Shown here: piece by piece, positions 9,078-16,429 of the stretch | How the letters are laid out: every line of letters begins with the position of its first letter | How positions within the stretch are numbered: the first letter of the stretch is position 1 | Virus record (IMG/VR): IMGVR_UViG_3300028920_000037 | Span: 62,001-126,000 of that record | DNA from: a virus | Strand: one strand, 5' to 3' | Length of the DNA stretch: 64,000 bases | The notes under the pieces: generated by a model | What the model saw: only the letters and a program-made list of their open reading frames with translations | What the model was told of the DNA's origin: nothing | Database searches by the model: none | Made by a program: the position numbers and the translations under genes

Positions 9078-9350
9078 GTGACACCAGCAGAGGACGCAAA
9101 GCTACGTTTGCTCATCAGGGAACACGTCTTGTCGGCAGCTGTACCTGATTTTGTCATGATTGAGGCACTCGACATCGTCGAACAGAAGCTTAGGTTCGCG
9201 TTCGAAAAGTACATCCAACAGTACAAGTCGCACTCACCTGAAGAACGAGCGACCGCTGAAGATGCTGTGAACGTCCTGCTCGCGGGCCTCAAGGAAGACG
9301 TTAAGGAGTCCTTCGAACAGCGTCTACTCGACTTCCTACAGTCCGTGTAG
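9078..9350 (+). CDS. Hypothetical helical protein
   Basis: 90 residues from GTG 9078. Predicted almost entirely helical, acidic, with the amphipathic stretch ALDIVEQKLRFAFEKYIQ. No recognised domain. Its stop directly abuts the thyX promoter region, so it closes the transcription unit that began upstream or contributes read-through. Confidence 0.6.
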   Translation: MTPAEDAKLRLLIREHVLSAAVPDFVMIEALDIVEQKLRFAFEKYIQQYKSHSPEERATAEDAVNVLLAGLKEDVKESFEQRLLDFLQSV

Positions 9351-9379
9351 TTGAACATTGGGCCTGCGTGTGTTAGTAT
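9351..9379 (+). promoter_or_regulatory. Promoter of thyX, leaderless type
   Basis: TTGAAC (9351-9356), 17-nt spacer, TAGTAT (9374-9379). The ATG at 9386 is 6 nt beyond the -10 box, where transcription would start, and there is no Shine-Dalgarno site. Confidence 0.75.
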
Positions 9380-9385
9380 GTGCTC

Positions 9386-10228
9386 ATGCAAGAGCAAAGG
9401 TGCATCGATGTCCTTGATCATGGCTATGTGAAATTCATCGAATCGTGGGGGTCTGATGAACGTATCATCGAATCAGCACGCATGAGCACCGACGGAGCAT
9501 TCCGTGGATGGGGACCGTACTACCAGTGTACGGTGTGTAAGTGCAAGCGGAGGGAAAACTTTGACGGCACGTGGTTGCCCTACGATGGAGACCAGCAACC
9601 AGGTCAGTGCTGTGACAACAACGACGATTTTCTCGATCGGCTTAGTAACGCCCAACCGGGAGACGAAAAGCTCCTGCGCTACCTCTACAAACACAGGCAC
9701 CACACACCGTTTGAGATGGCTGGGATGACGATCGAAGTCCAAGCACCGATCTTTGTTTTCCGCGAGTGGCACAGGCACAGGACGCAGTCATACAACGAGC
9801 TTTCAGCAAGGTATACACCGCTTCCCAGCCTGTACTATATGCCAGCTCTCGATCGACTGCTGATCAACGCTCGTTCTGATAAGAACAAACAGGCTGGTCT
9901 TGCGAGGGGTGCTCGCCAGTTGACGACAGAACGAGCCCTCAGGTTCCAGGACGACCTCGAGCGCCAGTACGAAACGTTTGAAGAACACTATCAAGAAGCA
10001 CTTCGTGACGGTGTTCCCAAGGAGCTCGCACGAGCAGGTATGCCGGTCGGGCACTACAGCAGGATGCGAGCGACTGCGAATCTTCGCAACTGGCTCGCAT
10101 TTTTGACGCTGCGGATGGACCCAGCTGCTCAGTGGGAGATCAGGCAATTCGCAAACACTGTTGGAATGTTCATTGAATCTGAGTACCCACGTACGTGGGA
10201 GCTCTTTGTGGAAGGCAGGCAGAAATGA
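9386..10228 (+). CDS. thyX: Flavin-dependent thymidylate synthase ThyX
   Basis: About 280 residues; dUMP to dTMP with FAD, NADPH and methylene-tetrahydrofolate. The ThyX signature appears as WHRHRTQSYNELSARYTPLP near residues 128-147, preceded by LLRYLYKHRHHTPFE. Unusual is a roughly 45-residue segment after ARMSTDGAFRGWG containing CTVCKC and a later CC pair, a possible metal site in place of a short loop. A GTG at 9380 is in frame, but the ATG at 9386 fits the leaderless promoter. The stop overlaps the dTMP kinase start (ATGA). Confidence 0.94.
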   Translation: MQEQRCIDVLDHGYVKFIESWGSDERIIESARMSTDGAFRGWGPYYQCTVCKCKRRENFDGTWLPYDGDQQPGQCCDNNDDFLDRLSNAQPGDEKLLRYLYKHRHHTPFEMAGMTIEVQAPIFVFREWHRHRTQSYNELSARYTPLPSLYYMPALDRLLINARSDKNKQAGLARGARQLTTERALRFQDDLERQYETFEEHYQEALRDGVPKELARAGMPVGHYSRMRATANLRNWLAFLTLRMDPAAQWEIRQFANTVGMFIESEYPRTWELFVEGRQK

Positions 10229-10830
10229 AGAAGGCACCTCACAAGAGGACACAGCTCATCGTGATCGAAGGTCCTGATCGCGTGGGCAAGGAAACACAGT
10301 CAAAGCTCCTCGTCAAGACGCTTCAGGGCCTCGGTTACTCTGCAACGCGTATCGAGATCCCGTTCAACGACGGTGTTACGTACAAGCTCATCTACTGGAT
10401 GCTTGGCAATGGCCTCGCGAAGAAGTTCAACAACCTATTCCAGGCAATCCAGATTCTGAACAAGTACGTCTGTCAGACGCTTGAGCTACCGAGGTATGAG
10501 GAGCAGTACGACTACGTTATCCTTGATAGATGGCATCTCTCGTCTGAGGTCTATGGTGAAGCCAGCGCTGTGAACAAGGAACTTCTTGATATCGTTGCAA
10601 GGGTCCTGACAAGGGTCGATACGACGTTTGTCCTCTTGGGTCCTCCACACATGAAGGAAGGCCGCGACGTCTACGAAAGAGACACAGAATTTCAACAGAA
10701 CGTCAGAAAGATCTACAAGGGCATGACAGAAAAGGACCCGAGCCTTGTTCAGATCAAGGCCGACCAACCTATAGAAAGCGTACATGATGCAATCATGTCG
10801 TACCTCTCGTTGCGAGGAAAGTTGGAATAG
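10225..10830 (+). CDS. tmk: Thymidylate kinase
   Basis: About 201 residues; dTMP to dTDP. P-loop IEGPDRVGKETQ at residues 12-24, DR(W/Y)-type motif ILDRWHLSS for nucleotide binding, and a short lid segment. The normal Gly of GxDGxGK is Arg (DRVGKE), as in several thymidylate kinases. The start at the ATGA overlap with thyX was preferred to the upstream GTG at 10195. Enzymatically follows ThyX. Confidence 0.9.
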   Translation: MKKAPHKRTQLIVIEGPDRVGKETQSKLLVKTLQGLGYSATRIEIPFNDGVTYKLIYWMLGNGLAKKFNNLFQAIQILNKYVCQTLELPRYEEQYDYVILDRWHLSSEVYGEASAVNKELLDIVARVLTRVDTTFVLLGPPHMKEGRDVYERDTEFQQNVRKIYKGMTEKDPSLVQIKADQPIESVHDAIMSYLSLRGKLE

Positions 10831-10835
10831 GATAA

Positions 10836-11480
10836 GTGCCCTATCAAATCATAGTAGCAGATCCGCCTTGGAAGTTCAGCGATAGGCTGAAGAACATGGG
10901 CAACAAGGTGAAACGCGGCGCTGAACACGTCTACAAAGGACACGTATTGTCGATCGCGGATATCAAGGCGCTCCCGATTAGGCAGTATGCCGATCCAAAC
11001 GGTTCAGTGCTTGCGCTGTGGGTTCCGAGTACGATGCTTCAAGACGGCCTCGATACAATGAAGGCATGGGGTTTCGTGCAAAAGCAAACGTTCGTTTGGG
11101 TGAAGCTTAAAAGGGCGTTTTTGAACGAGGTCGATGCAAATCATGCTCTTCGCATGGGCATGGGTCACCTGCAGAGGCAGTGCCATGAAATCGGACTGAT
11201 CGGAACGATGGGCAGCCCGTATGGGTTGCTCATGAACAGAGCACAGCGTTCAACGTTCTTCGATGAAGCGTTTGAAGAAGAAGAGCTGAAGGGAGTGACG
11301 ATGTTCGATCTGAACCACCGTCACTCCCAGAAACCAGAGGTGCTACAGGATCGGTTCGATATGATGTTCCCAACGTCGCAGAAGCTCGAGCTGTTCGCAA
11401 GGCGTACCAGGCCTAGTTGGACGTGTCTCGGGAACGAAATTGATGGAAAAGACATCCGTCAGGCGCTATCAGAGATCTAG
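10836..11480 (+). CDS. MT-A70 family adenine-N6 methyltransferase
   Basis: About 214 residues from GTG. The catalytic DPPW occurs at residues 9-12 (IIVADPPWKF), followed by the family pattern of LPI..., LALWVPSTML and GF...TFVWVKL, and the C-terminal RHSQKPEVLQDRFDMMFP segment. Phage members usually methylate DNA adenines (family knowledge), protecting against restriction; the recognition site cannot be read from the sequence. A second, unrelated methylase is at 19815. Confidence 0.9.
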   Translation: MPYQIIVADPPWKFSDRLKNMGNKVKRGAEHVYKGHVLSIADIKALPIRQYADPNGSVLALWVPSTMLQDGLDTMKAWGFVQKQTFVWVKLKRAFLNEVDANHALRMGMGHLQRQCHEIGLIGTMGSPYGLLMNRAQRSTFFDEAFEEEELKGVTMFDLNHRHSQKPEVLQDRFDMMFPTSQKLELFARRTRPSWTCLGNEIDGKDIRQALSEI

Positions 11481-11512
11481 ACAGAGTAGAATTGCTCTTG
11501 GAGGAAATGTAT

Positions 11513-11776
11513 ATGTCTCAGAAGTTCAAGCACAGCGACCAGGTCTGGCACAGAGTCGTGCAAATCGTGCAAGAGGCAATGATCATGGGCGTTGATTGTG
11601 TCGACCTTCTTCGACAGATTGAGGTCATGTCAGACGACAAGGACAACCTTGTTCTGACGCCAGAATACATCAGATCGGTCGGAAAGATGCACGAGAAGTG
11701 GCTCGCGGATGCCGTTCGACTTCAGGAAGATCAGACCAACGCGAAGAACGTGGTCATTGATCCGAACATGAACTAG
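11513..11776 (+). CDS. Hypothetical protein
   Basis: 87 residues. A strong GAGGAA ribosome site at 11501-11506 favours the ATG at 11513 over the in-frame ATG at 11507 and the TTG at 11492. Mostly helical, no recognisable motif. Two bases separate it from the downstream dUTPase-like gene, so it is probably in that operon. Confidence 0.65.
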   Translation: MSQKFKHSDQVWHRVVQIVQEAMIMGVDCVDLLRQIEVMSDDKDNLVLTPEYIRSVGKMHEKWLADAVRLQEDQTNAKNVVIDPNMN

Positions 11777-11778
11777 GT

Positions 11779-12150
11779 ATGGCGCAGGATAAGCTCAAGG
11801 CGATGTGGGATCAGCAGTTCGCGTTTATGCGGTTGCTTCAACAGGAACGCGACTTTCCGCAGTTTCCTGTTGATCTTTCTGAAAAGAAAGGACAACGGTT
11901 TTTAAAGGACATCACACATGAATGCATGGGTGAGCTCTTTGAGGCAAACCAACACCTCAAGAATTCAAAAAAGCACCGCGTCACAGAGGTCACAGAATTT
12001 GAACGTGAAAAATACATTGAAGAATTGTGCGATTCATTGCACTATTTTTTCGAAATCTGTATTGCCAGTGGGATCTCACTTGATGAATTATACACAGCGT
12101 ACATGACAAAGGGTGAGATCAACGTCGAGAGAATCAAAGGCGGTTATTGA
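11779..12150 (+). CDS. All-alpha NTP pyrophosphatase (dimeric dUTPase/MazG-like)
   Basis: 123 residues. The helical metal-binding pattern of this superfamily is visible: ECMGELFEANQHLKN (ExxE), then YIEELCDSLHYFFEICIASG (EExxD) and a C-terminal YMTKGEINVERIK (K..N..R). Family members hydrolyse dUTP/dUDP or related dNTPs. This could replace the frameshifted trimeric dUTPase, or remove dCTP if the phage uses a modified cytosine; the sequence does not decide. Confidence 0.82.
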   Translation: MAQDKLKAMWDQQFAFMRLLQQERDFPQFPVDLSEKKGQRFLKDITHECMGELFEANQHLKNSKKHRVTEVTEFEREKYIEELCDSLHYFFEICIASGISLDELYTAYMTKGEINVERIKGGY

Positions 12151-12231
12151 ATAGGTACACAAGCATGGCCGCAAAGAAGAAGAACAGGTGAGGTCTGAAG
12201 GTCTCGTTCGACTGGTCACAGACAGACGACG

Positions 12232-12477
12232 ATGAGAACGACATTTGAGATCGACGTACCTGGCGCTGAGGCTGCGTCGATAACGGTTGAGTTCAAGGGC
12301 AACAAGTTGATCGTCTTCGTCGAACGAGTCGGTGGTTCTGCGATCGATAGGTTCAATGTACCGCGTCGAGAGTACAATGCCCCCGCAGCGACGGCAACCT
12401 TAACGAACGGTGTGCTCACTATCGATGTACCAAAGATGTCCAAGCAGGGCGATGTGAACATCCCTGTAACAGGGTGA
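12232..12477 (+). CDS. Hsp20/alpha-crystallin-like protein 1
   Basis: 81 residues covering little more than the crystallin core: FEIDVPG, TVEFKGNKLIVFVER, FNVP and ATLTNGVLTIDVPK, the A-x-x-x-NGVL hallmark of small heat-shock proteins. The ATG at 12232 has no Shine-Dalgarno site. A TAGGTA box lies 7 nt before another ATG at 12165 (MAAKKKNR then TGA), and the codons after that stop still look coding (KVSFDWSQTDDDE) until close to 12232. The true N-terminus may therefore start at 12165 in an ancestral or error-free version. Confidence 0.78.
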   Translation: MRTTFEIDVPGAEAASITVEFKGNKLIVFVERVGGSAIDRFNVPRREYNAPAATATLTNGVLTIDVPKMSKQGDVNIPVTG

Positions 12478-12545
12478 CAAATCCTGTGTACACCACTCGA
12501 TCATAGGGTACCTTGATCACACCCTGATGGAGGAAAGTATACAAG

Positions 12546-13016
12546 ATGAGCAATCAAAACATTGAGAAGTACGGCACACAGTCCGAGTGTGATGGTGACT
12601 GTGAGAGCTGTGAGAGCTGTGAAAAGGCAGGAAGCATCCTTGCTACATTCGAAAAGGTCGGCCTTGCGCCGATCGGCGCAGCTGCCATATCACCCGTAGA
12701 CCTGTTAGCGTTTCTGAAGCCACCACCACCATCGCGAGGCGACATGCCCAAGCTGTCCAACAATGTTGTCGGCAACGAGCTGATCATCACCGTCGACCTA
12801 CCTGGTGTTGCAAAGGAGACCGTCAGCGTCGAGGTCCCACCGCAGGATCCCGCGGCGCTAAAGATCGGTTGGACTCGCAACAGCGAAGAACACAGGTTTG
12901 GGTACACGTCCGTTTCTCCGGAATATGATGCCACTGCGGCGCGTGCTACGCTTGCGAATGGTGTGTTATCGATCACCATTCCTGCGAAGCCTTCGGTTAC
13001 GATCGAGGTCAAATAG
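12546..13016 (+). CDS. Hsp20/alpha-crystallin-like protein 2 with Cys-rich N-terminus
   Basis: 156 residues. An N-terminal cluster (CDGDCESCESCEKAG, residues 15-29) could bind metal. A Pro-rich linker precedes a crystallin-like core, with ELIITVDLPGV, FGYTSVSPEYD and ARATLANGVLSITIPAK. GGAGG at about 12531 gives the ATG at 12546. Second of three tandem paralogues; the cores are divergent from one another, so not a recent duplication. Confidence 0.8.
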   Translation: MSNQNIEKYGTQSECDGDCESCESCEKAGSILATFEKVGLAPIGAAAISPVDLLAFLKPPPPSRGDMPKLSNNVVGNELIITVDLPGVAKETVSVEVPPQDPAALKIGWTRNSEEHRFGYTSVSPEYDATAARATLANGVLSITIPAKPSVTIEVK

Positions 13017-13042
13017 GTATCGTTCAGCGACCGCTGCAGCAA

Positions 13043-13069
13043 GGTGGGTGCCCTCATTGGGCACCCATC
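13043..13069 (+). terminator. Strong hairpin after the second Hsp20-like gene
   Basis: TGGGTGCCC (13045-13053), loop TCATT, GGGCACCCA (13059-13067), extended by two further pairs (one G-U). Only a short T-run follows, so an intrinsic terminator or RNA-stability hairpin. Confidence 0.65.
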
Positions 13070-13149
13070 GTCGTTTCAAAAAAGTGCGTTTAGGGCCTGT
13101 ACCTTCGACGCTGTAGACTTATCATGTGTTTGCACACAAGGAGGAAACA

Positions 13150-13497
13150 ATGTCTCTAGCTCTCTATCAAGGTGGATTGTCTACACGTTCATTTGATGAC
13201 CTCTTCGACACCTTCTGGAGCGGCGCCGCGGTGTCGCTACCACGCTACACATCACGGGTCGAAGACGATACGTACGTCATTGAAGTCGACCTACCTGGCA
13301 CCAAGAAGGACGACATCGATGCGACTGTGCTGAGTGGAAAAGTTCACGTAAAGGCAAAACGCGGCGGCTCTGACGTTGCGTTTGTCGTCAACATACCGCA
13401 CACATATGACATCGAGACGGTTCAAGCGAGCATGTTGAACGGCGTCCTCACGCTCAAGGCAAAGAAGGTACTTGGTCGAAAGTTGGAAATCACATAG
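13150..13497 (+). CDS. Hsp20/alpha-crystallin small heat-shock protein 3
   Basis: 115 residues. The best of the three matches: SFDDLFDTFW N-terminal motif, TYVIEVDLPGTKKDDIDATV, a KVHVKAKRG strand, IP..YD...VQASMLNGVLTLKAKK, and a C-terminal IxI-like RKLEIT. AAGGAGGA at 13138-13145 selects the ATG at 13150 rather than the upstream frame start at 13126. ATP-independent holdase chaperones of this family occur in T4-like cyanophages (family knowledge). Flanked by hairpins on both sides. Confidence 0.87.
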   Translation: MSLALYQGGLSTRSFDDLFDTFWSGAAVSLPRYTSRVEDDTYVIEVDLPGTKKDDIDATVLSGKVHVKAKRGGSDVAFVVNIPHTYDIETVQASMLNGVLTLKAKKVLGRKLEIT

Positions 13498-13519
13498 CGT
13501 CAGATCCGTGCAGAACTTC

Positions 13520-13543
13520 GAATGGGCTCATTTGGGCCCCTTC
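13520..13543 (+). terminator. Imperfect hairpin after the third Hsp20 gene
   Basis: GAATGGGC and GCCCCTTC pair with one mismatch around an 8-nt loop. Its TCATT-containing loop resembles the hairpin at 13043-13069. Weak terminator candidate. Confidence 0.4.
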
Positions 13544-13572
13544 GTGCATTTGTGATACGCGTGGTGTAGCCT
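13544..13572 (+). promoter_or_regulatory. Candidate leaderless promoter
   Basis: GTGCAT (13544-13549), 17-nt spacer, TAGCCT (13567-13572), then ATG at 13580 after 7 nt. Weaker boxes than elsewhere; an overlapping TTGTGA-17-TATACA pairing is also possible but would place the start inside the gene. Confidence 0.35.
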
Positions 13573-13579
13573 TATACAC

Positions 13580-13888
13580 ATGCACGGCATTCATACATAC
13601 GCCTACAGGTCACCAGCAGTTATAGATGATGATCCTGAAGATAGGTGGACGTTTGCACGTTTCATGCGCATTGTGCATAGAAGGTCAAGGTTTCGACGTC
13701 TTTGTCGATCATTGTTGATCGTTTTGTACGGTACGTGGAAAAGCAGGTTTTACAGGTGCACGTGTGACGAATGTTACGAAAAAAGCGATAACAAAGAGGT
13801 ACATCACAAGATGAGGTGCCCTGCATTGCGTTGTCAATCGGGAGCGCGGGTCCCGGTCCATGAAGGACGGTCCAAGAATGAAATTTGA
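13580..13888 (+). CDS. Small basic Cys-containing protein
   Basis: 102 residues, very rich in Arg/His, with CTCDEC and CPALRC pairs that might form a zinc site, and a short hydrophobic stretch (LCRSLLIVLYGTW). No family recognised. Its 3' end overlaps the next gene. Supported by a promoter-like sequence and lack of an alternative gene here, but coding status is uncertain. Confidence 0.45.
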   Translation: MHGIHTYAYRSPAVIDDDPEDRWTFARFMRIVHRRSRFRRLCRSLLIVLYGTWKSRFYRCTCDECYEKSDNKEVHHKMRCPALRCQSGARVPVHEGRSKNEI

Positions 13889-14870
13889 TATCGAGTCACG
13901 TACGATCTACCTCGCTCGGCACGGGTCTCACGCGTACGGGACAAACCTACCTACAAGCGACATTGACGTGAAGGGGATCTGTATCCCACCCCTTGCTGTG
14001 CACTTTGGGTTCCTGCATACGTTCGAGCAGTACGAACGTATGGGAAACAACGAGGGCGGCAACCTACACAGGCTTCGTGGGCTTGTGAGCAGCGACTGCG
14101 ACCTTGTCATCTACTCGTTGAAGAAGTTTGCAAAGCTTGCTGCCGACTGCAACCCGAACATCATCGAGGTGCTGTTCTGTAGTGACGAGGACGTCCTCGA
14201 AGCGACTCCAGAAGGAGAATACCTCAGAAGCATCCGTGAACGCTTCTTGTCAAAGAAGGCAAAGCATACGTTCTCCGGATACGCCCACGCCCAGTTGAAG
14301 CGCATCAAGACGCATAGGGGGTGGCTGCTCAACCCTCCGATGGAGCCATCTCGAGGAGCGTTTGGCCTCAGCGAGAAGCGAGAGGTCTCGAAGTCTGACC
14401 TAGGCGCGTACAACGCTGTCGTGGAGCGAGGCGACGAGCTCAACCTCCCGCCGAATATCGTTGAGCTACTAAAGGCGGAGAACGCATACGCCCAGGCACA
14501 ACGAACGTGGCAGCAGTACCTCGACTGGCAGACGAACAGGAACAGTGCTCGCCACGAGCTAGAAGCCCAGTTTGGGTATGATACGAAGCACGCGATGCAC
14601 CTCATCAGGCTCATGCGGATGTGCAGGGAAATCCTGCTAGGAAAGGGTGTTATCGTCAAGCGTCCTGATGCCGAGGAGTTGCTCGAGATCCGCGCCGGAC
14701 GACGCTCGTACGAAGACGTTGTCGCAGAGGCAGAGAGCCTTAACGCTGAGTGCGACGAGCTCTACAAGACAACGTCCTACCTACCACATAAGCCTGATGT
14801 CGCCGCCCTCGACGCCCAAGTCGTTGAAATGACGCTCAAGTATCACTTTCGAAAGGATTTTTCGCTTTGA
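13878..14870 (+). CDS. RNA-ligase-associated nucleotidyltransferase (RlaP / YcgL-like, Pol-beta superfamily)
   Basis: About 330 residues. Catalytic signature GSHAYGTNLPTSDIDVKG at residues 16-33 (GS and DxD), followed by the family pattern YSLKKFAKLAADCNPNIIEVL and a C-terminal helical domain with KHAMHLIRLMRMCREIL. This family is repeatedly found near RNA ligases and is thought to take part in RNA end repair (family knowledge). Here it is 3.3 kb upstream of an RNA ligase with a Pnkp-like enzyme between. ATG 13860 is an alternative start; 13878 follows an AAGGAC site. Confidence 0.88.
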   Translation: MKFDIESRTIYLARHGSHAYGTNLPTSDIDVKGICIPPLAVHFGFLHTFEQYERMGNNEGGNLHRLRGLVSSDCDLVIYSLKKFAKLAADCNPNIIEVLFCSDEDVLEATPEGEYLRSIRERFLSKKAKHTFSGYAHAQLKRIKTHRGWLLNPPMEPSRGAFGLSEKREVSKSDLGAYNAVVERGDELNLPPNIVELLKAENAYAQAQRTWQQYLDWQTNRNSARHELEAQFGYDTKHAMHLIRLMRMCREILLGKGVIVKRPDAEELLEIRAGRRSYEDVVAEAESLNAECDELYKTTSYLPHKPDVAALDAQVVEMTLKYHFRKDFSL

Positions 14871-14895
14871 CCACTAAACCGAAGCACCAGACTAT

Positions 14896-15159
14896 GTGTG
14901 GGAACACGACTGCTCAACGTCGATGACGCAGTCGCCAGAACCCATGCTGATGAAGGACGGCAAACCGTTCGAAGCGGTGAACGAGCTTCTGTGTGTCATC
15001 GAAGCAGCATCCGGTGAGGAAGCGTCTGCAATCTTCAACCTTCGCATGGGCTTCGGAGCGTACCATCCGATGGGCGAATCGCAGGAGTGTCCAAGGTGTG
15101 GAGCTTGGTTCTATCCGAGTGGTTCTGGACAGTGTTGGAGCTGCGGGCACTCGCAGTGA
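14896..15159 (+). CDS. Small zinc-ribbon protein
   Basis: 87 residues from GTG 14896, or 78 from the ATG at 14923. The C-terminal CPRCGAWF...CWSCGHSQ is a four-Cys zinc ribbon. The preceding helix FEAVNELLCVIEAASGEEASAIFNLR suggests a small nucleic-acid or protein adaptor. Function unknown. Confidence 0.6.
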   Translation: MWEHDCSTSMTQSPEPMLMKDGKPFEAVNELLCVIEAASGEEASAIFNLRMGFGAYHPMGESQECPRCGAWFYPSGSGQCWSCGHSQ

Positions 15160-15171
15160 TCGTTTAACACG

Positions 15172-15200
15172 ATGCATCTGCGTCTGCTATTTAGATGCAT
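15172..15200. repeat. Perfect 8-bp inverted repeat around a late-promoter-like motif
   Basis: ATGCATCT (15172-15179) and AGATGCAT (15193-15200) are separated by 13 nt that contain most of CTATTTAGA. The right arm runs into the ATG at 15199, so the structure could act on promoter recognition or translation start. Confidence 0.55.
15187..15195 (+). promoter_or_regulatory. CTATTTAGA late-promoter-like element
   Basis: Identical 9-mer also precedes genes at 51818 and 54136, with close variants before 48927 and 38578. It resembles the single -10-type element of T4 late promoters. ATG follows after 3 nt. Confidence 0.5.
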
Positions 15201-16191
15201 GGACAACGTTGTCGACCCAGGAGCTCAGAGGATCCTCCGGCCGTTCATGCGCTACATCAGGACGGGAAACGTACCTCAGGAGTTCGATCACAATAGCAAG
15301 TTTCGTGCGCTCGCTCAGGCGCTTCGTGACTCTGGACGCTGGGAAGGCTACAAGGACGAATATTCTTCGCTGTATAATGCGTGGATCAAGCAGGATGTTA
15401 CTGCGAACATGAATGATTACAAGGAACTCGAGAAGGCGGCGATGCACGACATTGAGGATCTGCAGCTCAAGCAGCGCTTTGCTGTACGGCGCTTTGTGAA
15501 CACGGCGCTGTACAAGGGTCTTGGCTCTGATGCGAATCCGGTGCTCGCAGCTGCGTGGGCCGCGACAGACTTCAACATGGGCAATAGGAACGAGCTTGAG
15601 AATTCTGTCGACGCGAGGTTGCTTACGTGGTTGAAGGACAACGCATACGACCTCGCTGAGCTCGCCGAAGAGTTCGGTCGTCAGGTGAATACGCTCATCT
15701 CGAGGTACGAAAACACGCCATCGGCGCAGTCGAACGGTGGGCTACGTCGGGCGATTGAACTCGCGAACGACTATCGCCATGCGAAGAACGTCTTTTACGA
15801 TCTTACCCAGGGAATGATTCGTTCGGCGCGATCGTTTACACCCGATCGCGCTCGCGACATGGCCGCAGAGTTCTGGTCGTCTGCGGCCAGCGAGAGCGAT
15901 CCAGGAAACGATACGAGGATCATGGCAGTGATTGAACCGTTACTTCCACAGAGCACGTCAGCATTATCCGACCTCATCTCGTTTCTTGAGGATGCGTACA
16001 ACCAGGTAGTAAACATCTTGTATTTCGGAAACGATACGTCAGATGTCCTGCAAAAGCCAGAATCGTTGCTCGTCGCGTACCTCCTTGACAGAAACAAGGA
16101 CGAGCTCGTGCAGCGCTGGCAGCAATTTTTACCGATTGATGACCTTGAAACGATTGCAAACGCGTTCGGTGACACCGTCATGAATGCCTAG
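15199..16191 (+). CDS. Putative virion-associated protein of unknown family
   Basis: About 330 residues. The ATG at 15199 lies just after CTATTTAGA; the longer frame from 15172 adds residues translated from the promoter. Predicted mostly helical with no recognisable enzymatic motif. A late-type promoter motif points to a structural or packaged protein, but this is inference. The 3' end overlaps an alternative start of the next ORF. Confidence 0.65.
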   Translation: MDNVVDPGAQRILRPFMRYIRTGNVPQEFDHNSKFRALAQALRDSGRWEGYKDEYSSLYNAWIKQDVTANMNDYKELEKAAMHDIEDLQLKQRFAVRRFVNTALYKGLGSDANPVLAAAWAATDFNMGNRNELENSVDARLLTWLKDNAYDLAELAEEFGRQVNTLISRYENTPSAQSNGGLRRAIELANDYRHAKNVFYDLTQGMIRSARSFTPDRARDMAAEFWSSAASESDPGNDTRIMAVIEPLLPQSTSALSDLISFLEDAYNQVVNILYFGNDTSDVLQKPESLLVAYLLDRNKDELVQRWQQFLPIDDLETIANAFGDTVMNA

Positions 16192-16249
16192 TGCACTTCC
16201 GTTCGTCGAGCCATACTATTGGTTGAACATCCACGGTTGGAAGGATAAG

Positions 16250-16423
16250 ATGAGCAAAGAGAAGAATACTACGCAACGTCCTGTAAGCGATCTACGGCTG
16301 CAAAGTACCTCGCATTTCTTGAAAATGCTCCGCCAGTCGAACCTTGCGTTCTATGCGGAGCATGGAGAGGATCCTGAGGCACGTCGCAAGGCACAGAAGA
16401 TCCTTGCAGGTGAACGTCTTTAA
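16250..16423 (+). CDS. Small hypothetical protein
   Basis: 57 residues, charged, helical. AAGGA at 16241-16245 favours the ATG at 16250; an in-frame ATG at 16184 would add 22 residues overlapping the previous gene. A TTGAAC-17-TAAGAT match overlaps this start and would give a transcript beginning inside the gene, so it was not called. Ends 6 bp before the Pnkp-like gene. Confidence 0.5.
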   Translation: MSKEKNTTQRPVSDLRLQSTSHFLKMLRQSNLAFYAEHGEDPEARRKAQKILAGERL

Positions 16424-16429
16424 GACGCT

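Noticed and set aside
14875-14894. TTGACC ... GACTAT promoter-like pair before 14896
   Set aside because: The -10 is poor and its distance to either possible start codon does not fit the pattern seen elsewhere.
16223-16251. TTGAAC-17-TAAGAT promoter match
   Set aside because: The -10 box overlaps the ATG at 16250, so transcripts would start inside the gene; no suitable downstream start exists.
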